Source of the DNA: an uncultured Campylobacter sp.
GTDB lineage: Bacteria; Campylobacterota; Campylobacteria; Campylobacterales; Campylobacteraceae
Reading direction: 5' to 3'
Length of the DNA: 9,398 nucleotides
NCBI RefSeq assembly: GCF_937949835.1
Contig: NZ_CALEDC010000166.1
Coordinates: 1 to 9,398, forward strand
Part shown: positions 1 to 5,598 of the stretch, piece after piece
Layout of the letters: the number at the start of each line of letters is the position of its first letter
Numbering within the stretch: position 1 is the stretch's first letter
Position numbers and translations under genes: made by a program
Notes under the pieces: generated by a model
What the model was told of the DNA's origin: nothing
The model's database searches: none
What the model saw: the letters and a program-made list of their open reading frames with translations, nothing else

Positions 1-54
1 GAATTTCAAGAATTCCAAGAATTCCAAGAATTCCAAGAATTCCAAGAATTCCAC
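1..54. repeat. 9-bp tandem repeat, six copies of GAATTCCAA
   Basis: Six head-to-tail 9-bp units begin at 1, 10, 19, 28, 37 and 46. The first reads GAATTTCAA, the next four are identical GAATTCCAA, and the last is GAATTCCAC. The array may continue beyond the left edge. Near-identity of the central copies suggests recent slippage expansion. The length is a multiple of three, so copy-number change would keep any reading frame. Confidence 0.95.
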
Positions 55-72
55 TCAGCTCAAAAAACATAA
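1..72 (+). CDS. C-terminal tail of an upstream gene, made of Glu-Phe-Gln repeats (partial)
   Basis: Frame 1 is open from the window edge and ends at TAA 70-72. It reads five Glu-Phe-Gln tripeptides, then Glu-Phe-His-Ser-Ala-Gln-Lys-Thr. The plus-strand reading is preferred because a hairpin followed by five T residues (79-112) lies just after the stop. The repeat unit is 9 bp, so none of the six frames acquires a stop inside it and frame openness alone proves nothing. A minus-strand reading from ATG at 70 (Gly-Ile-Leu repeats, no ribosome binding site seen) is the alternative. The function cannot be told from this tail. Confidence 0.4.
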   Translation, partial: EFQEFQEFQEFQEFQEFHSAQKT

Positions 73-78
73 TTAAAT

Positions 79-112
79 TTTAGCAAACTCAGGACCCGAT
101 TGCTAAATTTTT
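79..112 (+). terminator. Probable Rho-independent terminator of the upstream gene
   Basis: TTTAGCAA (79-86) pairs with TTGCTAAA (100-107) around a 13-nt loop. Further A/T pairs flank one mismatch outside it, and TTTTT follows at 108-112. It starts 7 bases after the TAA at 70-72 and ends before the hrcA promoter. The stem is AT-rich and therefore only moderately stable. Confidence 0.5.
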
Positions 113-132
113 ATAAAATTTATATAAAAACC

Positions 133-162
133 TTGACATCCTACCACTCAATGTTGTATAAT
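133..162 (+). promoter_or_regulatory. Sigma-70-type promoter of the hrcA-grpE-dnaK operon
   Basis: A consensus -35 box TTGACA (133-138) and a consensus -10 box TATAAT (157-162) are separated by 18 bp. Transcription would begin near 168-170, inside the CIRCE-like operator. A full -35 consensus is unusual for campylobacters, whose vegetative promoters usually lack a recognisable one, so this should be a strong promoter when not repressed. Confidence 0.8.
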
Positions 163-163
163 A

Positions 164-190
164 CTGGCAGTATTACCGAAAGAGTGCTAA
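164..190 (+). promoter_or_regulatory. CIRCE-like HrcA operator with a degenerate left arm
   Basis: The right arm GAGTGCTAA (182-190) matches the CIRCE consensus exactly. Nine bases upstream, at the canonical spacing, the left arm reads CTGGCAGTA (164-172), agreeing with TTAGCACTC at five of nine positions. It lies immediately after the -10 box and two bases before the GTG start of hrcA, so bound HrcA would block initiation. The position and the adjacent hrcA gene make autoregulation the natural reading; the weak half-site suggests reduced affinity. Confidence 0.75.
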
Positions 191-192
191 AA

Positions 193-981
193 GTGAAAAC
201 GAATAAACGCGATATGATCCTGGAATCCATCATTTCCGCCTATCTCGATAGCAACACCCCGATCGGATCTTCCGAGCTGGGTGAGCGTATGGGCGTAGCG
301 ATGTCAGCGTCTAGCATTCGAATTTATTTTAAGCGCTTAAGCGACGAGGGGGCTTTGACGCAGCTTCATGTAAGCGGTGGTAGAATTCCGACGGTTGCGA
401 CGATGCAGGATTACTGGCGCGCTAGGCTTAGCTTCGACGATGAGTTAAAAATAGACGATGCTCGCGAGCTAGAAGCGGTGCTTGAGGATTTTGAAATTTA
501 CTGTATGATTTTCAACGCCGAAAATGAAGCCCTAAGCGAAGTCATCAATCACGATGATCGCTTCATAATCCTTACATTTAGAACGGATGAGATTATCTTA
601 AAATACGATTTTAGAGTTTTTAAATTCCTATCAAATTTAATAGGAATTTCACTCGGAGATTTGGAGCTAGCTTCGATGCAGATCGGTCTGCGCGAGCTTA
701 GCACTAAAATTAAAGAGCTAAAAAATTCTAAAATCGAATTTCTTTGTAACGAGGTCGTGGCGTATAAAATTTTCAAAGACGAGCGGTTTAAAATTTTACT
801 CAACCCCTCGATCGCCGTAAATTTTACTAAAAATTTGATCTTCGCGCCCTACTTCGAGCACGGATTTATGGGGATCAAACGCCCCGTAAAATTCGAAGGC
901 GAGGACGCTACGATGATCTGCGCAGGCAGCGTTTACGAGAATTACGAGAAATTTTTTAACTACGCTAAAGGAGTAGCATGA
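193..981 (+). CDS. hrcA: Heat-inducible transcription repressor HrcA
   Basis: HrcA represses class I heat-shock genes by binding CIRCE and needs chaperone help to stay active. From GTG 193 the protein has 262 residues, the short form I expect in Campylobacter. An N-terminal winged helix spans about residues 5-70 and ends in SGGRIPT (61-67), the family hallmark; the preceding SSIRIYFKRLSDEG resembles the recognition helix. The rest is the dimerisation/regulatory part. The frame is open from ATG 100, but that start lies upstream of the promoter, so it cannot be on the main transcript. GTG 193 has a GAAAGAG-like site at 178-184; ATG 214 is an alternative without a visible ribosome binding site. 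The stop overlaps the grpE start (ATGA), indicating translational coupling. Confidence 0.93.
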   Translation: MKTNKRDMILESIISAYLDSNTPIGSSELGERMGVAMSASSIRIYFKRLSDEGALTQLHVSGGRIPTVATMQDYWRARLSFDDELKIDDARELEAVLEDFEIYCMIFNAENEALSEVINHDDRFIILTFRTDEIILKYDFRVFKFLSNLIGISLGDLELASMQIGLRELSTKIKELKNSKIEFLCNEVVAYKIFKDERFKILLNPSIAVNFTKNLIFAPYFEHGFMGIKRPVKFEGEDATMICAGSVYENYEKFFNYAKGVA

Positions 982-1553
982 GCCATAAATTTAAAGAGCA
1001 CGACGATAAAAACGCAGCGTGCGATAGTGAAGAAAAAGAGGTTTGCGAGCAGTGCGCGTCAGAAGCGAGCGAGCCGCAAGAGGCGCAGACATGCGACGAT
1101 ACCGATGCGCAGATACAAAAGCTTCAAAACGAGCTGAGTGAGATCACCGATAAATTTTACCGCGCCAATGCGGATTTTGAAAATCTCAAAAAACGTTTGG
1201 AAAAGGAAAACGATAGCGCTGTTGCTTACGCTAGCGAGAGCTTTGCAAAAGATCTGCTGCCGATAATCGACGCGCTTGAGGAAGCCGCCAAAATTGATGT
1301 GGAAGGTAATGAGCTTGCGGATAAAATCGAAGTTGGCGTAAAACAATGTCTAAGCCTTTTTACAAAGACTTTTGAAAAATACGGTATCGTTCCGATAGCG
1401 ACGGATGCGGGATTTGATCCTAGCGTGCATAACGCTATTTCGATGATTGAAGCCGAAGGCGCTAAAAAAGGCGATATCGTTCAAGTATATCAAAAAGGCT
1501 ATATGTATAAGCAGCGCGTTTTGCGCGCCGCTATGGTGGTGGTGGCGAAATGA
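978..1553 (+). CDS. grpE: Nucleotide exchange factor GrpE (DnaK co-chaperone)
   Basis: GrpE is a cytoplasmic dimer that opens the DnaK nucleotide-binding domain to release ADP. The 191-residue protein has an acidic, probably disordered N-terminus (1-42), a long helix/coiled coil (about 43-90, including FYRANADFENLKKR), and a C-terminal beta-wing domain with FDPSVHNAI (146-154) and the end motif YMYKQRVLRAAMVVVAK that defines the family. The ATG overlaps the hrcA stop and follows AAAGGAG at 967-973. The N-terminal segment is unusual in holding four cysteines (C15, C23, C26, C39), two of them as CEQC. dnaK follows 44 bp downstream with no terminator between. Confidence 0.95.
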   Translation: MSHKFKEHDDKNAACDSEEKEVCEQCASEASEPQEAQTCDDTDAQIQKLQNELSEITDKFYRANADFENLKKRLEKENDSAVAYASESFAKDLLPIIDALEEAAKIDVEGNELADKIEVGVKQCLSLFTKTFEKYGIVPIATDAGFDPSVHNAISMIEAEGAKKGDIVQVYQKGYMYKQRVLRAAMVVVAK

Positions 1554-1597
1554 TCGCCCAAATTTTAAAATTTTAAATTCAACACAAAGGATAACAA

Positions 1598-2869
1598 ATG
1601 GCAAAAGTCATAGGCATCGACCTAGGAACAACAAACTCGTGCGTAAGCATATTCGAGCGCGGCGAGAGCAAGATCATACCGAATAAAGAGGGCAAAAACA
1701 CCACTCCGTCGGTAGTCGCTTTCACCGACAAAGGCGAGGTTTTAGTAGGCGACAGCGCCAAGCGCCAAGCCGTCACTAACCCGGAAAAGACGATCTACTC
1801 GATCAAGCGCATCATGGGTCTTATGATGAACGAGAAAAACGCGCAGGAAGCCAAAAAGCGCCTACCGTATAAGATCATCGACCGAAATGGCGCGTGCGCG
1901 GTAGAGATCGCGGGCAAGGTTTATACGCCGCAAGAAATTTCAGCCAAGGTGCTAATCAAGCTAAAAGAGGACGCCGAGGCGTTTTTGGGCGAGCCCGTCG
2001 TAGATGCGGTCATAACCGTGCCTGCGTATTTCAACGATAGCCAAAGAAAGGCGACGAAAGAAGCAGGAACAATCGCGGGCCTAAACGTGCTTCGCATCAT
2101 CAACGAGCCGACCGCAGCAGCGCTTGCGTATGGGCTGGATAAAAAAGAATCTGAAAAGATCGTCGTTTACGATCTAGGCGGCGGTACATTCGACGTAACC
2201 GTGCTAGAAACCGGCGATAGCGTCGTAGAAGTTTTAGCTACCGGCGGTAATGCATTTTTGGGCGGCGATGATTTCGATAACAAGCTGATCGACTTTTTAA
2301 CCTCGGAATTTCAATCTGAAACAGGCATTGACTTGCGTGGCGACGTCATGGCTATGCAACGCCTAAAAGAGGCTGCGGAAAACGCCAAAAAAGAGCTAAG
2401 CAGCGCGATGGAAACGACGGTAAATTTACCTTTCATCACTGCTGATGCCACAGGTCCAAAGCACCTGATGAAAACCATCACTAGAGCTAAATTTGAAAGC
2501 ATGATCGATTCTTTGGTAGATGAGACCATAAGCACTCTCAAAAAGGTCGTAAGCGATGCAGGGCTAAGCATGAACGATATAAAAGAGGTCGTCATGGTTG
2601 GCGGCTCGACGCGTGTGCCTTTAGTGCAAGAGGAGGTCAAAAAGGCTTTCGGCAAGGAGCTAAATAAGAGCGTAAACCCTGACGAAGTCGTAGCAATCGG
2701 CGCAGCGATCCAAGGCGCGGTCATCAAAGGCGACGTAAAAGACGTGCTACTGCTCGACTCCGCTAAGCCTCGGCATCGAAACCCTGGGTGGCGTGATGAC
2801 CAAGATCATCGAGAAGGGAACTACGATACCTACGAAAAAATCTCAAACCTTCTCGACAGCAGAGGATAA
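1598..2869 (+). CDS. dnaK: DnaK 5' portion: ATPase domain plus an out-of-frame tail
   Basis: This is what ribosomes would make from the sequence as given: residues 1-387 are an intact Hsp70 ATPase domain and linker, followed by about 36 residues in the wrong frame (beginning [15 protein letters not shown]) up to TAG 2867-2869. The tail has no Hsp70 resemblance. Such a product could bind ATP and GrpE but not clients. If the five missing bases are a sequence error, this entry and the next merge into one normal dnaK. Confidence 0.6.
   Translation: MAKVIGIDLGTTNSCVSIFERGESKIIPNKEGKNTTPSVVAFTDKGEVLVGDSAKRQAVTNPEKTIYSIKRIMGLMMNEKNAQEAKKRLPYKIIDRNGACAVEIAGKVYTPQEISAKVLIKLKEDAEAFLGEPVVDAVITVPAYFNDSQRKATKEAGTIAGLNVLRIINEPTAAALAYGLDKKESEKIVVYDLGGGTFDVTVLETGDSVVEVLATGGNAFLGGDDFDNKLIDFLTSEFQSETGIDLRGDVMAMQRLKEAAENAKKELSSAMETTVNLPFITADATGPKHLMKTITRAKFESMIDSLVDETISTLKKVVSDAGLSMNDIKEVVMVGGSTRVPLVQEEVKKAFGKELNKSVNPDEVVAIGAAIQGAVIKGDVKDVLLLDSAKPRHRNPGWRDDQDHREGNYDTYEKISNLLDSRG
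2756..2762 (+). other. Five-base deletion site in dnaK
   Basis: The bases read GAC-T-CCG, where GAC is the last linker Asp in the upstream frame and CCG is Pro of PLSLGIE in the downstream frame. Normal DnaK has Asp-Val-Thr-Pro here. Starting from GAC GTN ACT CCG, removal of GTNAC gives exactly the observed bases, and the repeated AC (or GAC) would allow slippage. No slippery heptamer is present, so programmed frameshifting is unlikely. Confidence 0.8.
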
Positions 2870-3479
2870 TCAAAGCGCCGTTACGATCAACGTCTTGCAG
2901 GGCGAGCGCGAGTTTGCGAAAGACAACAAATCGCTAGGAAATTTCAATTTAGAGGGCATCATGCCAGCTCCTCGCGGCGTGCCGCAGATCGAGGTGGAAT
3001 TTAATATCGATGCGAACGGAATTTTAACCGTTTCGGCAAAAGACAAGGCTACCGGCAAGGCAACCGACATCCGCATCACCGGCTCAAGCGGTTTAAGCGA
3101 TGCCGAGATCGATAAGATGGTAAAGGATGCCGAGCTTCACAAAGAGGAAGACAATAAGCGCAAAGAGACCGTCGAAGCGCGCAACCAAGCCGACAGTATC
3201 GCGCATCAAACCGAAAAGAGCCTAAGCGAGATGGGCGAGAAGGTGCCGGGCGATCTACGCGCTAAGATCGAGGGCGCGCTAAATGATCTAAAAGCCGTGC
3301 TAAAGGATGAAAACGCGAGCAAGGATGCGATAAACTCCAAAGTAGAAGCCCTAAGCAAGGTCGCCGAGGATCTATACAAGGCTGCCAGCGCAAATCAGGG
3401 CGCGCAAGGCGGATCGCAAAGCTCCGGCTCAAACGGCGGTAAAAAAGACGACGACGTCATCGACGCCGAAGTCGAATAA
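2793..3479 (+). CDS. dnaK: DnaK 3' portion: substrate-binding domain
   Basis: The open frame after the lesion encodes the DnaK substrate-binding beta-sandwich ([54 protein letters not shown]), the alpha-helical lid ([18 protein letters not shown]), a Gly/Ser/Gln-rich stretch and the terminal [10 protein letters not shown]. Possible starts are GTG 2793 or ATG 2796, both internal codons of normal dnaK with no clear ribosome binding site, so independent translation is doubtful. Reinitiation is conceivable because the upstream frame ends only about 75 bases further on, but I infer this is simply the separated half of dnaK. Confidence 0.55.
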   Translation: MMTKIIEKGTTIPTKKSQTFSTAEDNQSAVTINVLQGEREFAKDNKSLGNFNLEGIMPAPRGVPQIEVEFNIDANGILTVSAKDKATGKATDIRITGSSGLSDAEIDKMVKDAELHKEEDNKRKETVEARNQADSIAHQTEKSLSEMGEKVPGDLRAKIEGALNDLKAVLKDENASKDAINSKVEALSKVAEDLYKAASANQGAQGGSQSSGSNGGKKDDDVIDAEVE

Positions 3480-3945
3480 CACTCACGCAAAGTGAAATTT
3501 TATAGCCGTATGCCCGGTAGTTTTGCCTGCGCTTGAAAAGTAATTTTACCGGCGCGCGGCAGAAGCGACCCCATAAACCGTACACAAAATTTCATAGCTT
3601 CACAGACTCGGGCGTTTTTCATACGCCCGAGCTTAACTGCTACTTCAAATCAAATTCCCAACAAACTAAAATTTTGAGTCACACATAAATACTACTAAAT
3701 TTTGCGCTGTATAAATATCGTTAGACATTAGAGCATATCCGAACGCGATCGAAATTTCTCCGCACCGATCTCAAATATAGCTGTAATTTTAAGCCTATTG
3801 CCTACAAACAAAGCTGCGATAAATTTAAATGTATGGCGAGGAAGTAAAAAATGTATCGTAAAAAGACACAGTAAAAAAACGCCCGCTAAATTTAGAAGCA
3901 AAAGAGCTAAATTCAAAGGCGCGTAGATTGATTTATTAAAAAGCA
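3480..3945. other. Non-coding region between dnaK and the tupA terminator
   Basis: No gene is supported in this stretch. It contains a perfect hairpin (3607-3631) and a 9-bp match AAAATTTCA (from about 3586) complementary to bases near 3491-3500. A 72-codon minus-strand frame (3728-3946) reads as hydrophobic but starts with TTG inside a terminator T-tract without a ribosome binding site, so it is not called. Confidence 0.5.
3607..3631. terminator. Perfect 9-bp hairpin downstream of dnaK, possible terminator
   Basis: CTCGGGCGT (3607-3615) pairs perfectly with ACGCCCGAG (3623-3631) around a 7-nt loop. It is the most stable hairpin after dnaK, about 130 bases past the stop, so it may end the heat-shock transcript. 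The following bases CTTAACTGCT are not a proper T-tract, so it may instead act as a 3' stabiliser. Confidence 0.4.
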
Positions 3946-3979
3946 AAAGCCCAAAGACGGCAATTCGCCTTTGGGCTTT
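3930..3979 (-). terminator. Rho-independent terminator of tupA
   Basis: AAAGCCCAAAG (3946-3956) and CTTTGGGCTTT (3969-3979) form an 11-bp stem, with a possible inner GGC/GCC pairing. Read on the minus strand it follows the tupA stop by about 25 bases and is succeeded by a T-rich tail (TTTTGCTTTTT). It could also act weakly on plus-strand transcripts from dnaK. Confidence 0.85.
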
Positions 3980-4003
3980 AAATTTAGCCTTATTTAGCTA
4001 GAG

Positions 4004-4822
4004 CTAATTCTTGCGAGTATTCGCATCAGGGGTGAAAAGCGGCTTATTTAGCAGCTTGAAATCGCCTACGAACTTCTGCCCCTTCTCGCTAGTGATCCAT
4101 TTGATGAAGCGCTGCGCATTTTCGTAGTCGGCTTTTGGGCAGTGCTTCGGATTGACCGCGATTACGGAGTAAAAATTCTTCAGATCGTTATCGCCTTCGT
4201 TGATGATAACCATATCCGGATTTCCCTTTTTATTATCCTCGTATTTGATGTAAGTGCCGCGATCGGTGAATGTCACGCCCTTTTGCTCGGCGGCTGCGTT
4301 GATCGTAGCGATCATGCCTTGACCGGTTTGGTTATACCACGCCTCGTTTTCAGGCACGGCGCCCTCAACCTTTTTCCAAATACCTTTCTCTTTGTTATCG
4401 GTGCCAGATTTATCGCCGCGAGAGAAAAATTTAATCTTCTCCGCCTTGATTAGCTCAAACGAGCCTTTAAGGTCCTTGCCTTTAAATTTAGGCGCGATCG
4501 ATTTATCGGCGATGAGGATAAAATCGTTATACATAACGGGCGTGCGATCAACGCCGAAGCCTTTTTCTACGAATTCTTTCTCGACCTTCGGCGAATGCAC
4601 GAAAAGTATGTCCGCATCGCAGTTCTCGCCAAGCTTTAGAGCAGCACCTGTGCCTACCGCCGTCCATTTGATATCGACGCCGGTTTCCGCCTTATACGCA
4701 GGATAGATCGCATCTAGCAAGCCCGTATTATCGGTACTCGTTGTAGTTGCCATCACCAAATCGTTATCGGCGGCAAAAAGGCTCGCACTAAGAGCGAGCG
4801 AAACAAAAAATATTTTTTTCAT
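4004..4822 (-). CDS. tupA: Tungstate ABC transporter, periplasmic binding protein TupA
   Basis: TupA binds tungstate in the periplasm and delivers it to TupB. The 272-residue protein begins with a Sec signal peptide (MKKIFFVSLALSASLFAA, cleavage near residue 17-18; no lipobox). The mature N-terminus carries TTTSTDNTGLLD (26-37), the oxyanion-binding motif of the TupA/WtpA-like branch, then VGTGAALKLG (56-65), DADILFVHSP (69-78) and SRGDKSGT (134-141). These fit TupA better than ModA or phosphate-binding proteins. ATG 4822 has AAAGGAG (minus strand, 4828-4834). The gene is transcribed away from tupB, the arrangement I recall for the C. jejuni tup locus, and ends in a strong terminator. Specificity for tungstate over molybdate is inferred from the family and the tupBC neighbours. 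Confidence 0.88.
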   Translation of the reverse strand: MKKIFFVSLALSASLFAADNDLVMATTTSTDNTGLLDAIYPAYKAETGVDIKWTAVGTGAALKLGENCDADILFVHSPKVEKEFVEKGFGVDRTPVMYNDFILIADKSIAPKFKGKDLKGSFELIKAEKIKFFSRGDKSGTDNKEKGIWKKVEGAVPENEAWYNQTGQGMIATINAAAEQKGVTFTDRGTYIKYEDNKKGNPDMVIINEGDNDLKNFYSVIAVNPKHCPKADYENAQRFIKWITSEKGQKFVGDFKLLNKPLFTPDANTRKN

Positions 4823-4899
4823 GTTATCTCCTTTAAAAAATGTGCTATTATAGCATATAAATTTGGTTTATAAATATGCCAAAATAGAACATTTAGGAC
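4823..4899. promoter_or_regulatory. Divergent tupA/tupB promoter region
   Basis: On the minus strand, TATAAT (4847-4852) preceded by TG one base upstream forms an extended -10 box for tupA. On the plus strand TATAAA (4869-4874) is a candidate -10 for tupB. The region also holds inverted repeats: TGCTA-TTA-TAGCA (4843-4855, over the tupA -10), TATAAA-5-TTTATA (4856-4872) and GCATAT-15-ATATGC (4853-4879). Their placement over both promoters would suit an operator, but no known regulator site is recognised and AT-rich DNA makes such repeats by chance. Confidence 0.55.
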
Positions 4900-4905
4900 G
4901 TGATC

Positions 4906-5598
4906 TTGGACTTTATTTTAGAAGGAATTTTAAGTGCATTCGGTCTGCTTTTTAGCGGCGATGCAGAGACCTTTTCGGCGATTAAAGCGACGCTTTATAC
5001 TTCGAGCATCTCGATATTTTTTGCGATTTTAATCGGCTTTCCGATAGGATTTATTCTCGGATTTTACGAATTTCGCGCTCGCAGAACGCTTAGACTTTTA
5101 AGCGACGTCGCGCTTGCGATGCCCACGGTAGCGATAGGACTGATCCTTTACGCTTTCATCTCCAGAAACGGCCCTTTTGGCGAGCTGGGGCTGCTTTTTA
5201 CGCTCAAAGCCGTGATGCTCGGGCAGTTTGCGCTGGCGCTTCCCATCATCGTCTCGCTAAGCGCCAGCGTCATCGAAAATATGGATAAAAAGCACTATCT
5301 AAACATTATGAACTACCGCCTAAGCCCGCTAAATTTAATCCTTTGCGTGCTTTATGAGCTGCGCTACGCCCTACTCGTCGTCATTGCCACCGCCTACGGG
5401 CGGATAGTCGCCGAGGTGGGCGTAGCGATGATGATCGGCGGCAATATCAAATATTTCACCCGCACGATCACCACGGCGATCTCGCTTGAGACCAACAAGG
5501 GCGAGTTTGCGATGGGTATAGCGCTCGCGCTGGTGCTGATTTTGATAGCGTTTGCGGTAAATTTAGCCATCCACGCGCTAAAAAGGCTGGATCGATGA
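4906..5598 (+). CDS. tupB: Tungstate ABC transporter permease TupB
   Basis: TupB is the inner-membrane channel of the tungstate importer. From TTG 4906 it has 230 residues with about five membrane segments, including SISIFFAILIGFPIGFILG, a segment around ALAMPTVAIGLILYAF, LGQFALALPIIVSLSA and a C-terminal hydrophobic helix. The cytoplasmic coupling loop YGRIVAEVGVAMMIGGNI corresponds to the EAA motif contacting the ATPase and is typical of TupB. The frame is also open from GTG 4900, but AGGA at 4895-4898 lies one base from that GTG and seven from the TTG, which decides for TTG and an N-terminus starting MDFI. The stop overlaps the tupC ATG (ATGA), so the two are translationally coupled. Confidence 0.88.
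   Translation: MDFILEGILSAFGLLFSGDAETFSAIKATLYTSSISIFFAILIGFPIGFILGFYEFRARRTLRLLSDVALAMPTVAIGLILYAFISRNGPFGELGLLFTLKAVMLGQFALALPIIVSLSASVIENMDKKHYLNIMNYRLSPLNLILCVLYELRYALLVVIATAYGRIVAEVGVAMMIGGNIKYFTRTITTAISLETNKGEFAMGIALALVLILIAFAVNLAIHALKRLDR

Larger units (their letters stand above)
1598..3479 (+). pseudogene. dnaK: Chaperone DnaK (Hsp70), reading frame broken at the interdomain linker
   Basis: DnaK is the ATP-dependent Hsp70 that binds unfolded polypeptides with GrpE and DnaJ. Joined together, the two frames give about 626 residues, normal for the family. The first frame holds the whole nucleotide-binding domain: IDLGTTNS (7-14), [12 protein letters not shown] (168-179), [12 protein letters not shown] (190-201) and [11 protein letters not shown] (331-341), then the linker DVLLLD ending at residue 387 (base 2758). 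Homology resumes in another frame at CCG 2760 ([11 protein letters not shown]) and runs through the substrate-binding domain to [10 protein letters not shown]. The expected Val-Thr between D and P is missing, with one T left of six bases: a five-base deletion. AAAGGA at 1586-1591 serves the ATG. Everything else is well conserved, so this is either a very recent mutation or a sequence error. Confidence 0.85.

Noticed and set aside
1..54. CRISPR-like direct repeats
   Set aside because: The units are contiguous 9-mers with no spacers and no cas genes are present.
1..70. Minus-strand reading of the left repeat (Gly-Ile-Leu repeats from ATG 70)
   Set aside because: There is no ribosome binding site, and the terminator after the plus-strand stop favours the other strand; not excluded entirely.
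100..192. 31-residue N-terminal extension of HrcA from ATG 100
   Set aside because: This start lies upstream of the -35 and -10 boxes and the operator, so the promoter at 133-162 would not transcribe it.
2311..2727. 138-codon minus-strand frame inside dnaK
   Set aside because: It lies opposite the highly conserved DnaK coding frame and is a shadow of it.
2753..2770. Programmed ribosomal frameshift in dnaK
   Set aside because: There is no slippery heptamer or following stimulatory structure, and two conserved residues (Val-Thr) are actually missing, which frameshifting would not explain.
3728..3946. 72-codon hydrophobic minus-strand frame between dnaK and tupA
   Set aside because: It starts with TTG inside the tupA terminator T-tract, lacks a ribosome binding site and resembles no known small membrane protein; A/T-rich DNA readily gives hydrophobic frames.
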